Source of the DNA: Mariniphaga sp041687215
GTDB taxonomy: Bacteria; Bacteroidota; Bacteroidia; Bacteroidales; Prolixibacteraceae
Direction: 5' to 3'
Length of the DNA stretch: 64,000 bases
Assembly (NCBI RefSeq): GCF_041687215.1
Contig: NZ_JAWLCI010000002.1
Coordinates: 146,304-210,303 of the forward strand
A program made the translations under genes and the position numbers. Below are positions 41,655-51,604 of this stretch, in pieces. The notes below the pieces were generated by a model that did no database searches, had not been told where the DNA came from, and saw only the letters and a program-made list of their open reading frames with translations. Position 1 is the first letter of the stretch. Every line of letters begins with the position of its first letter.

Positions 41655-42890
41655 ATGCAACTAAAAATTAAAGATTACACCCGGGGAATTCTAATTATTT
41701 TATTGATATTCAGCTTTTCAGCCTGTCATAATCTGTTCAACAACGATGATGATGAACCGGAAACCAATTATCTTGTAAGTTACGAAATGGTGCGTTCTTA
41801 CCTTCCTGTTATGGTTGAAACCATGTTCGAGCAGCTTGTTAGTCAATACCCTGAAATGGCATCAGTGCAGGAAAGAGTAAACCATGGAATAATCATTTAC
41901 AAAATTACATATAAAACAACATTTAAAGGCGAATCTCAACTGGCATCAGGGCTTGTATGTGTTCCAACCGGCGAAGGATCTTTTCCGGTAATCAGCTACC
42001 AAAACGGCACCAATACTTTGCACGGCAATGCACCGTCGGTTAATCCAAATTATGATTATTACATTTTGCTTGAAGCCATTGCATCAACCGGATTTGTAAT
42101 TTCCATGCCCGATTATCTCGGTTTCGGATCATCCGATAATATGTTTCATCCTTACCTGCATAAAGAATCAACCGTGCAAACTGTTTTGGATATGCTTAGG
42201 GCAGTGGAAGAACTTGCAGTTGTTCGGGAATTTTCGCTGAATAATGAATTATACCTCACCGGTTATTCGCAGGGAGGCTGGGCAACCTTGCAGGTGCAAA
42301 AAGCAATCGAGGAAGAGTTTTCCAGTGAGTTCAACCTGAAAGCGAGTGCGCCCGGAGCAGGACCCTACGATTTGAATTTCATTAAGGAATATATTTTAAG
42401 TCAGGAAACTTATCCCATGCCTTATTACTTTGGATACTTGTATAACAGCATGATAAACCTGGATGAAGAAGCAATTATGCCAATTGGAGAAGTATTCAGT
42501 GCTCCCTACGATTCGCTGATTCCAACACTTTTCGACGGTACCATGTCGGGTGAAGAAATTAATGCGGAACTCACAACCGATGTGGCCGAACTTTTTACCG
42601 AAAATTACCGCTTAAATTATAATACCGATACCCAGTTTAATTCACTGACAGAAATACTTAAAAACAATAGTATTGAAGCCTGGAATACTTCAACTCCCAC
42701 AAAAATAATTCATGGTTTAGCCGATTCATATGTCCCGGCAATCCTTTCAAAAAATATTTATGACGATTTTGTTGCGAAAGGTGCACAAAGTAGAGTCCAA
42801 CTAATTGAAATTCCGGAAACGGATCATATTGGAGGCATTGTTCCTGCAGGACTTATTTCCATTGGTTGGTTTTTGGAGTTAACGGAATAG
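41655..42890 (+). CDS. Alpha/beta-hydrolase lipoprotein (secreted lipase/esterase-like)
   Basis: 411 residues with a lipoprotein signal (LIFSFSACHNLF, Cys about 24), then an acidic linker (NNDDDEPE). The hydrolase core shows VISYQNGTNTLHGNAPSVN (oxyanion region), the nucleophile elbow GYSQGGWATLQV (Ser about 201), a late Asp in IIHGLADSYVPA and a His in ETDHIGG. The layout recalls secretory lipases (LIP family) and PHB-depolymerase-like esterases. Likely on the cell surface, because acidic residues after the Cys act as surface-export signals in many Bacteroidota lipoproteins. Natural substrate unknown. Confidence 0.87.
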   Translation: MQLKIKDYTRGILIILLIFSFSACHNLFNNDDDEPETNYLVSYEMVRSYLPVMVETMFEQLVSQYPEMASVQERVNHGIIIYKITYKTTFKGESQLASGLVCVPTGEGSFPVISYQNGTNTLHGNAPSVNPNYDYYILLEAIASTGFVISMPDYLGFGSSDNMFHPYLHKESTVQTVLDMLRAVEELAVVREFSLNNELYLTGYSQGGWATLQVQKAIEEEFSSEFNLKASAPGAGPYDLNFIKEYILSQETYPMPYYFGYLYNSMINLDEEAIMPIGEVFSAPYDSLIPTLFDGTMSGEEINAELTTDVAELFTENYRLNYNTDTQFNSLTEILKNNSIEAWNTSTPTKIIHGLADSYVPAILSKNIYDDFVAKGAQSRVQLIEIPETDHIGGIVPAGLISIGWFLELTE

Positions 42891-42923
42891 ATTTCATAAG
42901 AAATAATCAGAAGAAGTATTCAC

Positions 42924-44342
42924 TTACAAATTGTTTTCTTCTCTGAAGTCGTCAACCAATTTTTGCAAGCGTTTGTTTTTTAATGCTTTCGGATAAATAT
43001 CGAACAGGTAATTGATTTGAATGAATTCCTGTCTCATCGCTTCCTGCAACATTTCAAAAGCATCTTTTTCGTGTTTACTTTCGAGCAGCAGGCTAACCAT
43101 GCGGTATTTAAGCAACGAATCATCATTTTTTTCAAGCCCTGACTTTAAAACCCGGAGTGCATTTTTTAACTCACCAAACTTCAGAAAAATATCCACCCAG
43201 GTAAGCCAAACTTCGGTGTTATCGGCTTCAAGTTCAGCGGCTTTTACCAGTGCATCTTCCGCATCTTTAGGTCGGTTGCAGTCATTATAAACCTTTGCAA
43301 GCGTAACCCAGTATTCAGAATTTGAATTATCAATTTCCAGCGCTTTTTTGATAAAAATAATACTTTCGGTCCACTTTTTTTCAACCCACATAACCAGGCC
43401 AACACCAAACCATGCACTATCATTTTCCTTGTTTATTCTGATGGCTTTATGGTAATAATGCTCTGCCTGAGTATGTTCATCGAGGTTTAAGTAACATTCG
43501 CCAATGTAACACCAGCCATCATCATTTTCCGGATCAAATTCCAGGTACTCGGTATATTTTGCAATGGCTTCGCGGTATTTTCCTAAATTGGCGTAAGCGT
43601 TTCCAATATTGAACAGCGACTGGTCAAACTCTTCATTTAACACCAGCGCAAATTCATAAGCTTCAATCGCTTTTTCGAAATTACCGGCTTTGTTGTAAGA
43701 AATGCCAAGATTAAACCAAATGGAGAAATTAAATGGGTCAATATCGAGATACCGGTTGTAATAATCAATGCTTTTTTGGTAATCACCTTCCTGGTCGCTA
43801 AAAAATCCCAGGTCGTAAAGTGCCATTTCATTTTCGGGATTTAGCTGAAGCGCTTGTTCAAAATAACTAATGGCCATTTTTATTTCACTGGCCTGAACAT
43901 AGGCAGAACCAATGTGATAAAGTATATCGTCTTTTTCATTGCCGGCATGTTTTATTGCTTTGCCGAATGCTTTTTCAGCTTCAATTTCATTACCGAGCAT
44001 CAACCAGGCCGAACCTTTCATAAGATGGACATCAGGATTGGCAAGCTCAACCTGCTCTGCCAGATTGAGGTATTTCAGCGCATTTTGATATTTTTCTTTG
44101 CTAAGCAAAACCTGAGCGTATTTGAGTTGAAGCGGCACGGCACCCGGGTGAATTTGCATTCCCTGGCGCGCTGCAATTTCAGAAGCATTAATGTCTCCCT
44201 CATCGAGCAGAAATTCTACAATTCCCTCGAATTCAGAAACATCGAAATAGCTTTTCCGACCTGAAACAAGCGACCGTTTAAAACGGCTCAGCGCTTCATC
44301 CATGTTCTCTTCACTTAAATAACCACGTTCTTCTTTGTTCAT
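42924..44342 (-). CDS. Tetratricopeptide-repeat protein
   Basis: 472 residues made almost wholly of TPR units, about ten in tandem (for example DIDPFNFSIWFNLGISYNKA, EFDPENDDGWCYIGECYLNL, NKENDSAWFGVGLVMWVEKK). No signal peptide or TM segment, so a cytoplasmic scaffold for protein-protein contacts. The C-terminus (LFDIYPKALKNKRLQKLVDD) is conserved-looking. It lies 63 bases downstream of the DUF4301 gene on the same strand and may be co-transcribed. Partners unknown. Confidence 0.92.
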   Translation of the reverse strand: MNKEERGYLSEENMDEALSRFKRSLVSGRKSYFDVSEFEGIVEFLLDEGDINASEIAARQGMQIHPGAVPLQLKYAQVLLSKEKYQNALKYLNLAEQVELANPDVHLMKGSAWLMLGNEIEAEKAFGKAIKHAGNEKDDILYHIGSAYVQASEIKMAISYFEQALQLNPENEMALYDLGFFSDQEGDYQKSIDYYNRYLDIDPFNFSIWFNLGISYNKAGNFEKAIEAYEFALVLNEEFDQSLFNIGNAYANLGKYREAIAKYTEYLEFDPENDDGWCYIGECYLNLDEHTQAEHYYHKAIRINKENDSAWFGVGLVMWVEKKWTESIIFIKKALEIDNSNSEYWVTLAKVYNDCNRPKDAEDALVKAAELEADNTEVWLTWVDIFLKFGELKNALRVLKSGLEKNDDSLLKYRMVSLLLESKHEKDAFEMLQEAMRQEFIQINYLFDIYPKALKNKRLQKLVDDFREENNL

Positions 44343-44405
44343 TCAACCTCCAAAAATGAAACTGCGAAATTAACAATTCACTTCGAATAAAGAAGCACAC
44401 TTCAA

Positions 44406-45935
44406 TTAATGGTGTTGTTCCCTTAACAAATCGTTTACGGTTTTTACCGGATTAAACGTTTCAATGGGAACTTCAACAAAAAGCGTGTTCCAGTTGCTCA
44501 TGGCCCCGTTCCACAAACCGGGCAGTTCCTGTGCCTTTAAATCTTTTCCGTCTTTTGATTTTTTTGAAATAAAACCTGTTGACGGGTCAGTAAATTCAGT
44601 CAGGTTATATTTTACACCTTTATAATTTTTTATTCCGCAAACCAAATCAACCGGGTTAAAATGTGTGGCATGTTTTGAAATGGTTTGTTGTTGCACACTT
44701 TCCGGATCAATCTGGGAACTTTCAACCACCTGAAGTGAAACCGTACCGTCAGGATTTTTTGTCCAAAACGGTCCACCGCCAGGTTCACCTTCGTTTTTCA
44801 CCATCCCGCAAACTCGTAACGGGCGATTGTATTTTTCCCGAAGGTAATGAAAAAGCTCTTCTTTCTCAGTATAGTACTGGTTTTCCGGTGGTTTTGTATT
44901 TAACGTATTTTCCAGAAAGTTGGCGGCTTCGGCCAAAAATGCACTGTCAAGGGCAGCCGGATGTTTTTCGTTTAATGATTTTTGATATCTGAAAACCTTT
45001 TCCTGGTATTTCAATAATATTCCTCCCAATGCTTTTTTGTATGCAATTGTAGGTTGTTTCAGGCGATCGGGCACCACGTTATCGATATTCTTGATGAAAA
45101 TAAGATCGGCATCCAAATCGTTCAGATTTTCAATGAGCGCACCGTGACCGGCAGGTCTGAAAAATAAACTTCCGTCTGCTTCGCGGAAGGGTTCGTTTTC
45201 CATGTCAACTGCAATGGTGTCGGTTGATGGTTTTTGCAAACTGAAGGAAACTTCAAAAGTAACACCCAGCATTTTTTCATATTGGTTTTTCACTTTTGAC
45301 AGGAGTTCCTCAAAAACCTTTTTATGTTCGGGCGAAACGGTAAAATGCAATCTGGTGACATTATTTTTGTCTTTTGCATAATGAGCGCCTTCCACCAAAT
45401 GCTCTTCAAAAGGTGTCCGTTCACCATGGGTATATTTATGAAATTTGAGCAATCCTTTAGGAAGTGAACCGTAATTCAAACCTTTTTCAAGCAGCAGAAA
45501 TTCAATCCAGTTTCTGCAAACTTCTTCGGCTCCCATATCTGCAATTGCCTTTTTCAAATCGCTGAAAAAGGCAAATTTTTCTTTATTTACCAGAAACTGC
45601 CTTGCTGCAGCATTTTTCGCCAGGGTAATCTCAGGGTCTTCATCATCCTCACATTCATCAAGGGCTTCAAACAAAGCTTTAAACATGCGGCTGGCAGCTC
45701 CTGAGGCAGGCACAAATTTTAGTGGTACTGTACCGGAAGAAACCAGTTTATCGAACCTTTCATCGTTCTCCTCTACACCTTTATTGTCAAGTTTAATAAT
45801 TCCGTTACCAACAGTGGCAGCTTCAATCACCTCCAAAAATGGAAAACCTGTTTTAAAATTTTCAATTTGTTTTTGAACTACTTCAAGCTGGCTGCCACGT
45901 TCTTTTATCTGAATTTTATCTTTTTGAGAAAACAT
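44406..45935 (-). CDS. DUF4301 family protein, possible nucleotidyltransferase-like fold
   Basis: 509 residues from the ATG at 45935 (MFSQKDKIQIKERG); a TTG 21 bases upstream was not used. It matches DUF4301, found mainly in Bacteroidota, function unknown. The segment PLKFVPASGAASRMFKALFE (about residues 70-89) resembles the G-x-[GA]-[ST]-R-M...K signature loop of sugar-phosphate nucleotidyltransferases. Other notable blocks: FRPAGHGALIENLNDLDADL (compare metal-binding or sugar loops) and GEPGGGPFWTKNPDG. No signal peptide. A weak TAGATTTG (minus strand, 45961-45954) may be its -7 box. Confidence 0.82.
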   Translation of the reverse strand: MFSQKDKIQIKERGSQLEVVQKQIENFKTGFPFLEVIEAATVGNGIIKLDNKGVEENDERFDKLVSSGTVPLKFVPASGAASRMFKALFEALDECEDDEDPEITLAKNAAARQFLVNKEKFAFFSDLKKAIADMGAEEVCRNWIEFLLLEKGLNYGSLPKGLLKFHKYTHGERTPFEEHLVEGAHYAKDKNNVTRLHFTVSPEHKKVFEELLSKVKNQYEKMLGVTFEVSFSLQKPSTDTIAVDMENEPFREADGSLFFRPAGHGALIENLNDLDADLIFIKNIDNVVPDRLKQPTIAYKKALGGILLKYQEKVFRYQKSLNEKHPAALDSAFLAEAANFLENTLNTKPPENQYYTEKEELFHYLREKYNRPLRVCGMVKNEGEPGGGPFWTKNPDGTVSLQVVESSQIDPESVQQQTISKHATHFNPVDLVCGIKNYKGVKYNLTEFTDPSTGFISKKSKDGKDLKAQELPGLWNGAMSNWNTLFVEVPIETFNPVKTVNDLLREQHH

Positions 45936-46069
45936 AGTTTCCGTTTTAATTTCCAAATCTAAAAATAGAAATAAGATTTAGTTTTGAAAACAATTACAAA
46001 GCTAGTTTAAACAAAGTTTTCAATTATTTTTTAACAGGAGTAAAAAGAATACTGTAAATTGCGTGCAAA

Positions 46070-47011
46070 ATGCAAAAGTTTGATTGGGGGCACACCAAGC
46101 GTTACAACGATTTTCCGACCTACTTCCGTAATCTGTTTTCGGAAAGGGTGCAAAAAGTTTCGGTTGATGCGGGTTTTACCTGCCCCAACCGCGATGGTAC
46201 CAAAGGTCGCGGAGGTTGCACTTACTGCAACAACAAAACCTTTAAACCCACCTACTGCAATCTCGAAAATTCAGTAAGCTACCAGGTTCAGCAGGGCATT
46301 CGTTTTTTCGAAAAAAAATACAAATCGATGCGGTTTCTGGCCTATTTTCAGGCTTATACCAGCACCTGGGCGCCGCTCGAAAATTTGATTCCGTTGTACG
46401 AAGAAGCCCTCCAACATCCGAAAATAATTGGCCTGGTAATTTCTACCCGGCCCGATGCCGTAGATGAAGAACTCCTGGATTACCTGGCAGACTTGAGTAA
46501 AAAAGTTTATGTGATGGTGGAATTTGGTTTGGAATCGCACCTCGATAAATCACTCGAAAAAATGAATCGCGGCCATACTTTTTCTGAATCGGTTTGGGCG
46601 CTGGAACAAACAGCAAAAAGAAAAATCAATAATTGCGCTCACCTGATTTTGGGACTTCCGGGCGAAAACAGGAGTGACTGGATGGAACAGGCCCGGGTTA
46701 TTTCACAACTGCCTGTTAATAATTTAAAACTGCACCAGTTGCAAATTCACAAAGGTACGGCACTGGAAAAACATTTCAGAAAAAACCCGGATGATTTTCA
46801 TCTTTTTTCTGCCGAAGAATACATTGATCTGGTGGTGGATTACCTGGAGTTGTTAAATCCTAAAATCATTGTAGAACGGTTTATCAGCCAGGCCCCGCCC
46901 GAAATGCTTATTGCCCCGAAATGGGGATTAAAAAATTTTGAATTCGTTGCAAAAGTAGAAAAACGTTTGGCCGAACGGGATACCTGGCAAGGCAGAAACT
47001 TCAATGTTTAA
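46070..47011 (+). CDS. Radical SAM protein of the YhcC family (TIGR01212)
   Basis: 313 residues. The cluster-binding cysteines sit in TCPNRDGTKGRGGCTYCNN (about residues 39-57), the spaced variant of the radical SAM motif typical of TIGR01212. Family blocks: AYFQAYTSTWAPLENL, GLVISTRPDAVDEELLDYL, VEFGLESHLDKSLEKMNRGH, HLILGLPGENRSDWMEQ, HQLQIHKGTALEK. E. coli YhcC is uncharacterised in detail, so the reaction is unknown. It precedes the molybdenum hydroxylase operon by 236 bases; a functional tie is not evident. Confidence 0.93.
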   Translation: MQKFDWGHTKRYNDFPTYFRNLFSERVQKVSVDAGFTCPNRDGTKGRGGCTYCNNKTFKPTYCNLENSVSYQVQQGIRFFEKKYKSMRFLAYFQAYTSTWAPLENLIPLYEEALQHPKIIGLVISTRPDAVDEELLDYLADLSKKVYVMVEFGLESHLDKSLEKMNRGHTFSESVWALEQTAKRKINNCAHLILGLPGENRSDWMEQARVISQLPVNNLKLHQLQIHKGTALEKHFRKNPDDFHLFSAEEYIDLVVDYLELLNPKIIVERFISQAPPEMLIAPKWGLKNFEFVAKVEKRLAERDTWQGRNFNV

Positions 47012-47247
47012 TTTTTGTCTTAAAGTTGGACTTCCTGAAATCTGTCATTTATTTCTGACATTAGTTTAAAAAACGGTTTAAATTGGCTGTGACACTGACA
47101 AATATCAAACCGTTTTATTTGTTAAATGATTTCAAATTGGTTAATTTAACACCCGGCAGCATACTGATTTTCAGACTAAAAAGTCCTTTTCTGAAAAATT
47201 ACAACAAAATTTTTGCTGGCCGAATAAATTTAAAACCGGTATTTCTG

Positions 47248-48342
47248 ATGGATAAAATACAAACCATAAAAAGCATTTATTCCCAAATTTCCCTGGTGGG
47301 CGCAAAAAAGGAAAACTATGTTCTGGCAACGGTTACCAGTGTTTATGGTTCAACTCCACAAAAACCGGGAAGTTCTGCATTATTCGGAAAATCTGGTTTG
47401 ATTGCCGGCACTGTTGGCGGCGGTGCGGTGGAACACAACATCAGCAATATAGCTCTGGATGCCGTTAAAAATAAAAAATCAGGTTACATTAAGTTTAACC
47501 TCACAAATCAAATCGACGAAGAAAACGGCCCCATTTGCGGTGGCGGAATGAATATTCTGGTGGATGCTTCTCCTGAAAAACATGCTAAAATTTTTGCTTC
47601 TCTTCAAAATTCTTTGGAAAAACGAATTCCCGGAATTCTGCTAACTTTTGCAGAATCTCAGAATCAGGAAGAATTCAGCATAAAACGCCATTTTTTAACC
47701 AGCGAAAATAAATCTGAAGCAGGTTCCCTCCTAAAAACAGATGTTTTAAAAGTGGCTTCGGAAATGTTGAACTATCCGGTTCGGAGTGATTTCAGGGAGA
47801 TGGTAATTCAGGAAACAAAACACGAAAGCAGGCAGTATGTATTTTTCGAAACTATTCTACCACCTCCACGACTACTGATTGCCGGTGCCGGCCATGTGGG
47901 AAAAGCATTGTCGCACCTCGGAAAACTGCTCGATTTTGAAGTGCTGGTTTGGGATGACCGGGTGGAATACTCCAACAAAAAGAATCTGCCCGATGCCGAT
48001 CATACTTTTTCCGGCAACATGAAAAAAATCTTTAATAAGGCTGAGCCTGATAAAAACACGTACATTGTTATTGTTACCCGCGACCATAAAAATGATGCAG
48101 AAGTGCTTAAAACTTTTATTGGGAGTAATGCCGGGTACATTGGGATGATGGGTAGCAAACGAAAAATCGTTCAGCTAAAAGAACAGTTCATTGAAAATGG
48201 TTGGGCCACACCAGATGAATGGAACAAAATTTATACGCCCATTGGGTTAGAAATACACTCCAAAACAGTTCAGGAAATTGCTGTAAGTATTGCAGCGCAG
48301 CTTGTTCAGGTGAGAAATGAAATAAATGTAAAAAATGGATAA
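47248..48342 (+). CDS. XdhC-family molybdenum cofactor maturation protein
   Basis: 364 residues from the ATG at 47248. The longer frame from 47083 adds an unconserved N-terminus, while MDKIQTIKSIYSQISLVGAK opens the XdhC/CoxI domain (LATVTSVYGSTPQKPGSSAL, then GTVGGGAVEH). A Rossmann domain follows (LLIAGAGHVGKALSHLGKLL, VWDDRVEYSN) and ends GYIGMMGSKRKIVQLK. XdhC proteins bind Moco, promote its sulfuration and insert it into xanthine-dehydrogenase-type enzymes. It overlaps the MocA-like gene by 8 bases and heads the operon containing its presumed client subunits. Confidence 0.93.
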   Translation: MDKIQTIKSIYSQISLVGAKKENYVLATVTSVYGSTPQKPGSSALFGKSGLIAGTVGGGAVEHNISNIALDAVKNKKSGYIKFNLTNQIDEENGPICGGGMNILVDASPEKHAKIFASLQNSLEKRIPGILLTFAESQNQEEFSIKRHFLTSENKSEAGSLLKTDVLKVASEMLNYPVRSDFREMVIQETKHESRQYVFFETILPPPRLLIAGAGHVGKALSHLGKLLDFEVLVWDDRVEYSNKKNLPDADHTFSGNMKKIFNKAEPDKNTYIVIVTRDHKNDAEVLKTFIGSNAGYIGMMGSKRKIVQLKEQFIENGWATPDEWNKIYTPIGLEIHSKTVQEIAVSIAAQLVQVRNEINVKNG

Positions 48343-48928
48343 CATTTGGGCAATCATATTGGCTGCGGGAGCGTCAACGCGCATGAAAACGCAAAAACTT
48401 CTCCTTCCATGGAACGGAAAAACCATTATTGAAACAGTGGTTGAAAATGCAAGCAAATTAGTTCAATCAAATGTAGTTGTGGTCCTCGGTTCACATCGAG
48501 AAGCTATTTCGAAACAAATCAAAAAGCCGTATCTGAGGTACACCGTTAACCATAATTTTCAGGATGGAATGTTGTCTTCTGTAATTTGTGGATTTCGTGC
48601 TCTTCCTGAAAATGCAGATGCTGCCTTTATCTGTCTGGGAGACCAGCCTCACATTTCTCCAGGCATTTTCCGGCAGGTTGCAGAAGCATGGAAAACATCG
48701 AACAAGGGAATTGTAATTCCAACATTCGACGGCAAACGTGGACATCCGGTTCTGATTGAAACAAAGTATAAAAATGAAATTGAGAAGTTGGAACCGGAAA
48801 AAGGATTACGCGTCCTTTCTCAAAAGTTTGCAGAAGATGTACATGAAGTTGAATGTGGTTTTGCTGAAATTTTAAGAGATATTGACACACCGGAAGATTA
48901 CAAAAATGAATTAATTAACAATCAATAA
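48335..48928 (+). CDS. Molybdenum cofactor nucleotidyltransferase (MocA-like)
   Basis: 197 residues of the MobA/MocA NTP-transferase fold: AIILAAGASTRMKTQKLLLP (signature loop, residues about 5-24), FICLGDQPHISPGIF (metal-binding Asp), and GKRGHPVLIET. MocA makes molybdopterin cytosine dinucleotide, the cofactor of bacterial aldehyde-oxidase-type enzymes. The absence of a GTP-type MobA motif change cannot be judged by eye, but location between XdhC and the hydroxylase subunits favours MocA. Overlaps the upstream gene by 8 bases; 11 bases to the next. Confidence 0.9.
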   Translation: MDNIWAIILAAGASTRMKTQKLLLPWNGKTIIETVVENASKLVQSNVVVVLGSHREAISKQIKKPYLRYTVNHNFQDGMLSSVICGFRALPENADAAFICLGDQPHISPGIFRQVAEAWKTSNKGIVIPTFDGKRGHPVLIETKYKNEIEKLEPEKGLRVLSQKFAEDVHEVECGFAEILRDIDTPEDYKNELINNQ

Positions 48929-48939
48929 TACATTACAAA

Positions 48940-49422
48940 ATGAAAGAAAAAATTCAGTTTACATTAAATGGCAAGCAAGTGGAAGTTGAGGTTGAAGGCG
49001 ACCAGACTTTGCTTTGGGTTTTGCGCACAAACTTTAACCTGACCGGTACAAAATACGGTTGCGGTTTGGGTTATTGCGGTTCTTGTACTGTGCTCATGGA
49101 CGACGACCCTGTGCGGTCGTGTGGAATTTTTATGGAAGATGTATCAGGTACGCACATCGTTACAATTGAAGGCCTGGCTAAAAAAGGCGAACTCCACCCC
49201 GTGCAGCAGGCATTTGTTGACCATGATGCTTTGCAGTGCGGATTTTGTACTCCCGGAATGATTTTAAATGCAGTTGGTTTGTTAAACCGAAATCCGGAAC
49301 CTTCGCGACAGGATATTATTGACGGAATGGAAGATAACCTTTGCAGATGTGGCGCCCACAACCGGATAATTGACGCTGTTGCATCAGCATCTAAAGTGAT
49401 GAAAGGAGAACTCCAAAAATGA
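48940..49422 (+). CDS. [2Fe-2S] subunit of a molybdenum hydroxylase (CoxS/IorA-like)
   Basis: 160 residues. The plant-type ferredoxin cluster is bound by CGLGYCGSC with a later Cys (VRSC) (about residues 42-64), and the helical second cluster by CGFCTPGM and CRCG (about residues 102-138). It passes electrons from the molybdenum site to an acceptor. No signal peptide, so if exported it travels with a large subunit. The gene overlaps the first large-subunit gene by 4 bases (ATGA). There is no FAD-subunit gene, as in isoquinoline-oxidoreductase-type two-subunit enzymes. Confidence 0.95.
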   Translation: MKEKIQFTLNGKQVEVEVEGDQTLLWVLRTNFNLTGTKYGCGLGYCGSCTVLMDDDPVRSCGIFMEDVSGTHIVTIEGLAKKGELHPVQQAFVDHDALQCGFCTPGMILNAVGLLNRNPEPSRQDIIDGMEDNLCRCGAHNRIIDAVASASKVMKGELQK

Positions 49423-51560
49423 AAGCAAGTCAAATTGATAAATTCTATTTTCACGATGTGGACACTCCTCCGAAAAAATTCGATCGGCGCGATTTCATTA
49501 AAAATCTGGGCGGAGGAATTTTTATCGTTTTTTCACTTAGCCAAATGGCTTTTGCAAAAGGTTTTAAATATGCGCAGGAAGATGATTTACCTGAATTTAA
49601 TGCCTTTTTACGAATTAAAGAAGATGGCAGGGTAGATTGTTATTCCGGAAAAATTGAAATGGGGCAGGGAATTAACACTTCGCTGGCACAAGCCCTGGCC
49701 GACGAACTGGAAGTGGATGTTCACCAGGTGGATATGATAATGGGCGACACTGACCTTTGCCCTTACGACGACGGAACCTGGGGCTCAATGACCACCCGGT
49801 TTCACGATCCGCTCATTCGTGCAGCAGCAGCAGAGGCAAGAGAAGTGCTAAAAAAACTGGCCTCTGAAAAACTGGAAATTCCGGTGGAACAACTGAAAGC
49901 TACCAACGGAATGATTGTAGCCAAATCGGACGATAACAAAAGTATTTCCTATGCCGAACTGACCAAAGGACAAAAAATAGTTCAGGCCGTATCTCAAAAA
50001 CCAATTCTGAAAAAAGCTGACCAGTTGAATGTAGTAGGAAATTCCTTTAACCGGTTTGATTCTGTAAAAAAAGTTACAGGTGCAGCACTTTATTCAGCGG
50101 ACATCAGATTACCAGGATTGATGTTTGCCCGGATTTTAAGGCCTCCTGCCCACGGAGCCAAAATGGTTTCTGTAAATACTTCAGCAGCCGAAGCCATGGA
50201 AGGAGTTAAACTTTTACGCGAAGAAGATTTTATAGCAGTTCTCCATGCTTCCCCCGAAAAGGCCGAAAAAGCAGTTGCCGCCATTAAAGCCGACTGGGAA
50301 GTTCTTTCTTCAAAAGCAGATAACGAGAGCATTTTTGAACACATTTTGAAAACGGCTGACAGTAGCCGGATTCGGCACGAAAATGGTGATTTGGAGACCG
50401 GAAGAAAAGAGTCGGACCTGATTTTTGAACACGAATACCATGACGGTTATAAAGCACATGCTTCTATTGAAACTCATGTTGCAACAGCGGTTTATGAGAA
50501 CGGAAAAGTAACGTTATGGGCTTCTTCGCAAACACCTTTTGGAACCCGGCGTGAAGTTTCAGAAAAGTTAGGACTTTCGCTTGAAAACGTTCACCTGAAA
50601 CAAATATTTCTGGGCGGTGGCTTCGGAGGAAAAATTTATAACAGACAAGCTGTGGAAGCAGCCCGAATTGCCAAAATGGTTGAAGGAACGCCTGTTCAAC
50701 TTATGTGGACGCGGCAGGAAGAATTTATGTACGACATGTTCCGTCCGGCTGCCGTTATAAAAGTTAATTCGGGAATAACCAAAGAAGGAATAATCAAGTA
50801 CTGGGATTTTAACATTTACTGTGCCGGCGACCGTGGCACCGATCTTTTTTACGGAGTTTCGCACCATCGCACCATCACACTTGACGGCGACGGAATTCAT
50901 CCGTTCGGAACTGGCGCGTGGCGCGCCCCGGGTAACAACACCAACACATTTGCACGCGAATGTCAAATCGATATTATGGCGCATAAAATCGGAATGGATC
51001 CACTGGAATTCCGGTTGAAAAACATGAACAACCAGCGGGCAATCAACTCGCTGAAAATTGCTGCCGATAAATTTGGCTGGTCCAAAACCAAACCGCCCAA
51101 AGGAATTGGCCGAGGTATTGCTGTTGGAGTGGATGCCGGAACACTTGTAACTATTATTGTGGAAGTAACAGTTGACGAAAAAACCGGCGAAGTAAAAGTG
51201 AAACGGGCAGTTGTTGGACAGGATATGGGTCAGGTTATAAATCCTGAAGGAACCAAAATTCAGGCTGAAGGTTGCGTAAATATGGGGCTTGGTTATTCGC
51301 TGACGGAAGATATTGAATTCGATTGGGGTGAAGTAAAATCCAACAATTTTGGTAACTATAAAATCCCATTGTTTTCTCACATTCCTGAAAGCATTGAAAC
51401 AGTTTGGGTGGATGCCATGGACGAACCTCCACAGGGAGGCGGTGAACCGGCTATTATTTGTATGGGAGGAGCAGTGGCAAACGCCATTTTTGAAGCCTGT
51501 GGAGCCAGGGTTTTCAGGTTGCCAGTTACACCTGAACGAATTCTGGCAGCTTTAAAATAA
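49419..51560 (+). CDS. Molybdopterin-binding large subunit 1 (aldehyde oxidase/IorB-like)
   Basis: 713 residues. A twin-arginine-like motif RRDFIKNLGGGIFIVF lies at about residues 23-38. Moco-binding blocks: FLGGGFGGKIYNRQ (about 399-412), GAWRAPGNNTNTFARE (about 505), DMGQVINPEG, and the catalytic Glu in PPQGGGEPAIICMG (about residue 676). IorB-like enzymes hydroxylate N-heterocycles or oxidise aldehydes using water oxygen. The Tat-like segment is internal rather than at residue 1, a feature also seen in IorB relatives; export is plausible. Coupled to the [2Fe-2S] gene. Substrate unknown. Confidence 0.93.
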   Translation: MKASQIDKFYFHDVDTPPKKFDRRDFIKNLGGGIFIVFSLSQMAFAKGFKYAQEDDLPEFNAFLRIKEDGRVDCYSGKIEMGQGINTSLAQALADELEVDVHQVDMIMGDTDLCPYDDGTWGSMTTRFHDPLIRAAAAEAREVLKKLASEKLEIPVEQLKATNGMIVAKSDDNKSISYAELTKGQKIVQAVSQKPILKKADQLNVVGNSFNRFDSVKKVTGAALYSADIRLPGLMFARILRPPAHGAKMVSVNTSAAEAMEGVKLLREEDFIAVLHASPEKAEKAVAAIKADWEVLSSKADNESIFEHILKTADSSRIRHENGDLETGRKESDLIFEHEYHDGYKAHASIETHVATAVYENGKVTLWASSQTPFGTRREVSEKLGLSLENVHLKQIFLGGGFGGKIYNRQAVEAARIAKMVEGTPVQLMWTRQEEFMYDMFRPAAVIKVNSGITKEGIIKYWDFNIYCAGDRGTDLFYGVSHHRTITLDGDGIHPFGTGAWRAPGNNTNTFARECQIDIMAHKIGMDPLEFRLKNMNNQRAINSLKIAADKFGWSKTKPPKGIGRGIAVGVDAGTLVTIIVEVTVDEKTGEVKVKRAVVGQDMGQVINPEGTKIQAEGCVNMGLGYSLTEDIEFDWGEVKSNNFGNYKIPLFSHIPESIETVWVDAMDEPPQGGGEPAIICMGGAVANAIFEACGARVFRLPVTPERILAALK

Positions 51561-51604
51561 AAATTACAAAAAAGCATCGGTATTTTAACGTTAAACTTTT
51601 CAAA

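Noticed and set aside
47083..47247. 55-residue N-terminal extension of the XdhC protein
   Set aside because: It begins with TTG, is not XdhC-like, and the ATG at 47248 starts the conserved domain.
50568..51380. 270-codon antisense frame inside molybdopterin subunit 1
   Set aside because: It lies wholly within a gene with clear Moco motifs and is rich in Phe, His and Cys without domain features.
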